Origin: Trichopria drosophilae
Lineage: Eukaryota; Arthropoda; Insecta; Hymenoptera; Diapriidae
NCBI GenBank assembly: GCA_030407085.1
Contig: CM059586.1
Span: forward strand, 32,847,501 to 32,911,500
DNA: 64,000 nt
Direction of reading: 5' to 3'
A model generated the notes under the pieces. The model saw nothing but the letters and a program-made list of their open reading frames with translations, did not search any database and was not told where the DNA came from. Below, piece by piece: positions 59,709 through 64,000 of the stretch; positions within the stretch are counted from its first letter, which is position 1; each line of letters begins with the position of its first letter. The translations under genes were made by a program, and so were the position numbers.

Positions 59709-59773
59709 CGCTGGACGGGCATCGAACTCTCGACCTACGACTTGGTAGTCCAGTGCGCTACCGCCTGAGCCAT
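59709..59773 (-). mobile_element. tRNA-like head of a SINE-like unit (minus strand)
   Basis: On the minus strand: GGCTCAGGCGGTAGCGCACT (A box), GGACTACCAAG (ACC in the loop) and GTCGAGAGTTCGATGCCCG (B box), ending GTCCAGCG. There is no complementary acceptor strand, so it is not a working tRNA. Confidence 0.55.
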
Positions 59774-60483
59774 GTTTCAACAAACAAATAGAGGATAAAG
59801 TTGGATATACAAATGGGAACAAAAAATAATGGGATTTTTCGTTTAACATTGGTCGAAATTGAAATCAGCCACGCTAGCACTACAGTGCAGCTCGACGCCA
59901 ATGGTACCATTTTTTCTAAATGGCATATAAATAATCCATGCTACCTAGTACCAGCATGGTCAATTTCAATTTAAGAGTTAATCTCAAGCTTGGTTTTAGG
60001 AAATTTTCCATTGTAAAACCCTGATAGAACCAACAAAAACATTTCACAGAATCTTTTAATTCCTAACGTGTGTAAATCAGGTGCACGAGAACTGCATTTA
60101 TATAAATAAAAACCATCGATTATACACACCGAAATACTGAATACTTCTGATTATACGCGGCCATCTTGGTTTGTCTATCAATAGTTACTGAAGGGTTCAT
60201 GTTTTGAACGCAATTTAGAATCCAGATGGTGGTGCATCAATAGTACATGTGAAAGAGTTCAGCGTTTCTGAGCTATTCCCATAAAAACCCATTTAAAATA
60301 TGCCCTATTTCACCGCAGAGTTGCACAAAACGTTACATATCTTGCATGGACCGAATACATGCATTTTACAACTGTAACTGTTTACCTAATATACTATAAG
60401 TGGCTCGTCGGACGCTTGAATCATATTTTTCACCCTATGCAATTTGTCGGCTTCTATTCTCCTGATTGCTCCATGATTGGGCA

Positions 60484-60692
60484 ATAACAAAACTAACCCA
60501 CTTTTGATAAGGTGGGTTTGAAAAATCTAGAGAAGCCTTTGATTTTCAAGAGGAATTATCCATTATTTACCATCATTTTTGTTTATTAAACTTCCAACGG
60601 TGACAGATAGCGCCATATTTCACATTAGGGAATGTGCCGAAAACTACACCAAGGACACCAGCGGTCATGAATCAATTTCCGACAGATAAATG
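60484..60692 (+). repeat. Direct duplication, copy 2 (~209 bp)
   Basis: Mate of 59354-59640 with roughly 80% identity by eye. The copies are about 1.1 kb apart with the tRNA-like unit between them. Confidence 0.7.
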
Positions 60693-63600
60693 ACATTGCA
60701 ATCATGCAACTCTATCCGAAATAACAGTGAAATATGAATATTATCTGAAATATCAGCGCAAAAAAAATTTAGCCTAAAACAATCTAAAATTTCTTACAGT
60801 GAAAATCCTTTATAGAAGTGATTTTTGCAACAAAGCAGTCACAATTGAGTATATTTGAGGATATTTCAATTCTCGCTATTTTGAAGTGAAAATCACTTGT
60901 GTAAACTGGTCGTCACTACAAGAAATTTTTGAGTATATACTACGATAGTTAGACCTCGGGATATAGTATGTTTGGGAAAAATATATAATACCGTTTCGAG
61001 GAAATTAATTTTCATTACTAACTATATTTTTGAGGAGAGAATGCATTAATGTTCTTAAAACAGATTGAAACCTGCAAAAATAATTTGTTAAATAACTTTT
61101 ATTAATTACTCAAATTTTCTTCTTTTGGTAAGTTAAGAATTTGTTGAGAAATTAATATATTTTAACGAATGACAACTTATTTTTTGGAGAGATAGCTTCT
61201 CTATAACATTGCCATGAAATTTTTCAAATTTCTAAAGCTCACATCAAATATCTCTATTTAGTTAAAAAAAATATTAATTTTCACAATTTCTGAATAATGT
61301 TAGTGATCAGGTAAAAGATTTAGAAAAATTCGTTAGAGTAATTAGAGAATCTTCTTCTCGGGGTCTAAGTAACTTAAGTTTCAAGTTTCATGTCAATTTA
61401 GATATACGGCTGTAGTGTAGCTGAAGTAACGCCGCCCTCGTGGCTGTTCTTGACACTGTTAGGCAGTGTATAAAATTTAAACATTGGTTTATTTCTTTAA
61501 TTAATTATTGATAAAGAATATTACCATGTTATGAACTATTTCATTTTTGAAAAAAGAGGTTATTTTAAGACTTTTCAAATGACTAGAGACTTGATACAAG
61601 GAAAAATGAGTACACGCAGGGAAACGATTATGAAGAAAACAATATTTATTTAAAGATGAAAACATTTATTTATCTAATTATATCATATCCTTTGTGAACG
61701 ATGATCTAGGTGGATTATAGCTTTTGTTCATTTAAGTAACTTGTTAATTGAAATTAGTTATTTAACAAAATACTTCCTTAAAGGAAAGCCTTCACAATTG
61801 CTGCTTCTTTTAAATTCAATATTATTGAAATAATACGATTAACAATTTTAAATATTTGTGTGAATTATTAATTTTTATATAGTTTAAATAGATGCATTTT
61901 ATTTAAAACGTTTTAAAATAATAATGATCATTTCCTTAGAACTGCAAATGGGTTTTTCCTACAAGGATTCTAAAAATAGTAGATACAAAATAAATTGAAT
62001 TGAAAAAGTGATATAATAACATTTTTTTAATTATTTTACAAATAAAAGCATTTGATATTACAAGAGTAATTAATTTTAATATAATTCAAATCATTCAATA
62101 AATTAATACTAGATAATATTTATCAATAAAGGAATGTTAAGTTTATATGCAAATATCGTATAAATATTAAAATAATATAATGATTGATATTGATGAAAAT
62201 TGATTTTTAACAAAAAATGTATAGAACTTTAATATAATTATTTATAGACTTTCATTCCTTTCAATATCGATTATCTTTGAGATAAATCTTCTTTAACTTT
62301 TTTAAAATTTAAAGATAAGTTGATGTCATTTGTGATTAATAACACAATTTTCCAAAAATTTCATTTGACGAGACCAAGAGTATTATATATGTGTTTTCGG
62401 CTGAACACAAATCTGTTGTCAGGATTTTTTTAACTCAAAACACGTTATGAACTTTGTGTGACACAAAATTTCATACACGTTGACATGCTTACTTTAATCT
62501 TGGATCGCTGATTGCGATTATTAAGTCAGATTTTAAACATAAAAAATAGAGTTTGGTTTCTAGTAATACTCAAGTTGTACGCTTTAAACATAAGATTATC
62601 GCTTCAATTGATTCTAAACATATTCCTCACAACTGCATCATAGTCGTAACAAGAGAAATGATGCAGTAAAAAGTTCTCTGTAAAGTAAAAAATCACGCTT
62701 AATGTACAAACTGTTTCCAATTTTACTAGGGTGCGTAAGTTATTTTTCGGAAATATAAAAAATTGTCAAAATTGTTCGAAAAAGTTCAAATTTTGTTTAA
62801 GTTCCAAAAAAAGCAGTTTTTGGGGTTGTTTTTACCCCATCTCGCCTCTCCTAGTGTTATGTTTATGTTAGCACAAAAATCCTAGTGTTATGTTTATGTT
62901 GGCACAAAAATCCAACTTCAGTTATAACTATACGCTTATAAAATAATTGTCAATAATTAATTAACGTATACCTTTTTCAAACATCCCCTTGACACCAATA
63001 TTATGTGTATTTAATCTGCAAAAAATTAAAATTATGGTTTAATAATGTTCATAATTACACTATTGCAAAGGGACCGATAAATCTGCATGATATTTCTTTA
63101 ATTGGACAGTAACTCTTTGAGTTTAAGCAATGAACCGTATACTTATCAGCGATTCATTCAAATCGATAAACGAAACTAAAAGGGATGTTGATAAATGAAT
63201 TGCTTTCAGCATTGACAAAAAATGAATTAGATTGGACTATTAAATATATAGCAGGATAAGCCACAGTAATAATTTTTATTAATTTTACTGTCTAAATAGT
63301 GATGTAGACAAATTAGATTGCTAATCCTATTATTTAAATAGTAAAACCAACTAAAATACGTAGTTGGGCCAGATTATGTTATTTAGATAGTAAAAGCAAC
63401 TATTTCTTGCTGAGTGTTGAATGTCGTTTTCAAAGAATAATTTAGCAGTGTCATAAATTAATTAATTAGTTAAGACCTAACCTAAATTATTGCTTATTAA
63501 TATACGAATAATAACACAAATAATATTAATTTTTAGCGATAACTCCATACAACAAATATTTTTTCCCAAAATTTTATTCATCGATACATTTTTTCTGGAG

Positions 63601-64000
63601 ATTAAAAAATCTCGCCCCTACAGTATGTAACTTAAAATTCTATTTCCATTTACTTGACTGATAACGAAATTTAAAATTGAAAGTTGTCATTCCGATCTTC
63701 CAGTATCATGTTGAAAACGTTTGAACATCTTTTTGTAGACTGAATTTACAACATTATATTTTATCCCTACAATCAATAATTTTATACGTTGTAATGTTGA
63801 AGTTTTTTCATGAACTTCTTTAATACTGTTTAACCAAATGATGTCCGTTAAACAATACAAAATCTTTCCTAATTTCAGTCTTCCAGTTTGTACACGATAT
63901 TTTCTTATTCGATTTTTAAAAAACATTAAAAAGTACCATGTACCATGAGCGAGTCCTTGATTCTTTACTAATATGGACTTAATTCTCATTTGGAATAATT
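60693..64000. other. Very AT-rich right end, nothing recognised
   Basis: Short open frames only. A minus-strand 100-codon frame (63687-63989) is Lys/Ile/Leu-rich and unassigned. A lone ATCGCTGATTGCGATTATTA at 62505-62524 echoes the 17.8-kb motif. Confidence 0.4.
62850..62911 (+). repeat. Tandem duplication of 31 bp
   Basis: Two head-to-tail copies of a unit starting CCTAGTGTTATGTTTATGTT and ending GCACAAAAAT, differing at one base. The near identity implies a recent event. Confidence 0.85.

Noticed and set aside
63687..63989. 100-codon minus-strand frame near the right edge
   Set aside because: Possible partial coding region, but no recognisable motif and AT-driven residues; not called.

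Overview
This window looks like AT-rich, intron-like or intergenic DNA from an arthropod, most likely an insect. The signs are a low-GC background, degenerate CR1/Jockey-like and I-like non-LTR retrotransposons, piggyBac-type and pogo-type miniature elements with TTAA or TA target duplications, tRNA-headed SINE-like units, and no bacterial-style packed genes. I could not pin down the order; Hymenoptera would be a guess. I found no complete host gene. The one stretch with exon character is a 123-bp open block at 41098-41220 (+) between a 3' splice-site-like AG and a GTAAGT, and chance can explain it. Most open frames in the window are short, AT-driven, or lie inside repeats.

Layout. 0-9.5 kb: a hammerhead-ribozyme-like relic (583-666), a GC-rich island (~970-1270), several small inverted-repeat elements (3.4, 3.8-4.0, 4.2, 4.9-5.3 and 5.5 kb), and a composite repeat with direct terminal repeats (8.37-9.29 kb). 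11-19.6 kb: a pogo-like MITE (11.3 kb), a 712-bp hairpin-array element with a tRNA-like core (12.2-12.9 kb), an I-like LINE 3' end interrupted by a TTAA-flanked MITE (14.3-14.9 kb), and two more inverted-array elements (17.8 and 19.4 kb). 21-27.4 kb: diverged direct duplications, an array of 'AAAAAGCCGACAG' units in opposed arms around a nested MITE (25.0-25.9 kb), and a full piggyBac-like MITE (27.3 kb). 32.2-34.8 kb: a MITE, a broken LINE with recognisable RT blocks, and two further inverted-repeat elements. 36-41 kb: a degenerate CTGATCA-rich block, the inverted second copy of the 8.4-kb composite repeat (39.9-40.7 kb) and a possible pogo-like MITE. 41-45 kb: a GC-rich stretch with the candidate exon, a minus-strand LINE fragment holding a short plus-strand ORF, and a second clear pogo-like MITE. 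47.5-48.3 kb: a near-palindromic 720-bp foldback element. 50.1-53.0 kb: a stack of nested inverted-array elements with two copies of a tRNA-headed unit. 55-61 kb: a pair of POU-octamer-containing similar blocks, a 510-bp inverted-array element, a ~280-bp direct duplication and a tRNA-like unit. The last 3 kb is very AT-rich and featureless.

The most striking theme is a group of unrelated elements built on one plan. Short degenerate motifs (about 15-35 bp, often self-complementary) are reiterated in one orientation on the left arm and in the opposite orientation on the right arm, so that the whole unit can fold back. At least six different motif families follow this plan. In three places the core between the arms is a tRNA-like SINE unit; in another it is a second inverted-repeat element. 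This is the best candidate for an undescribed system, although ordinary MITE/SINE nesting could account for part of it.
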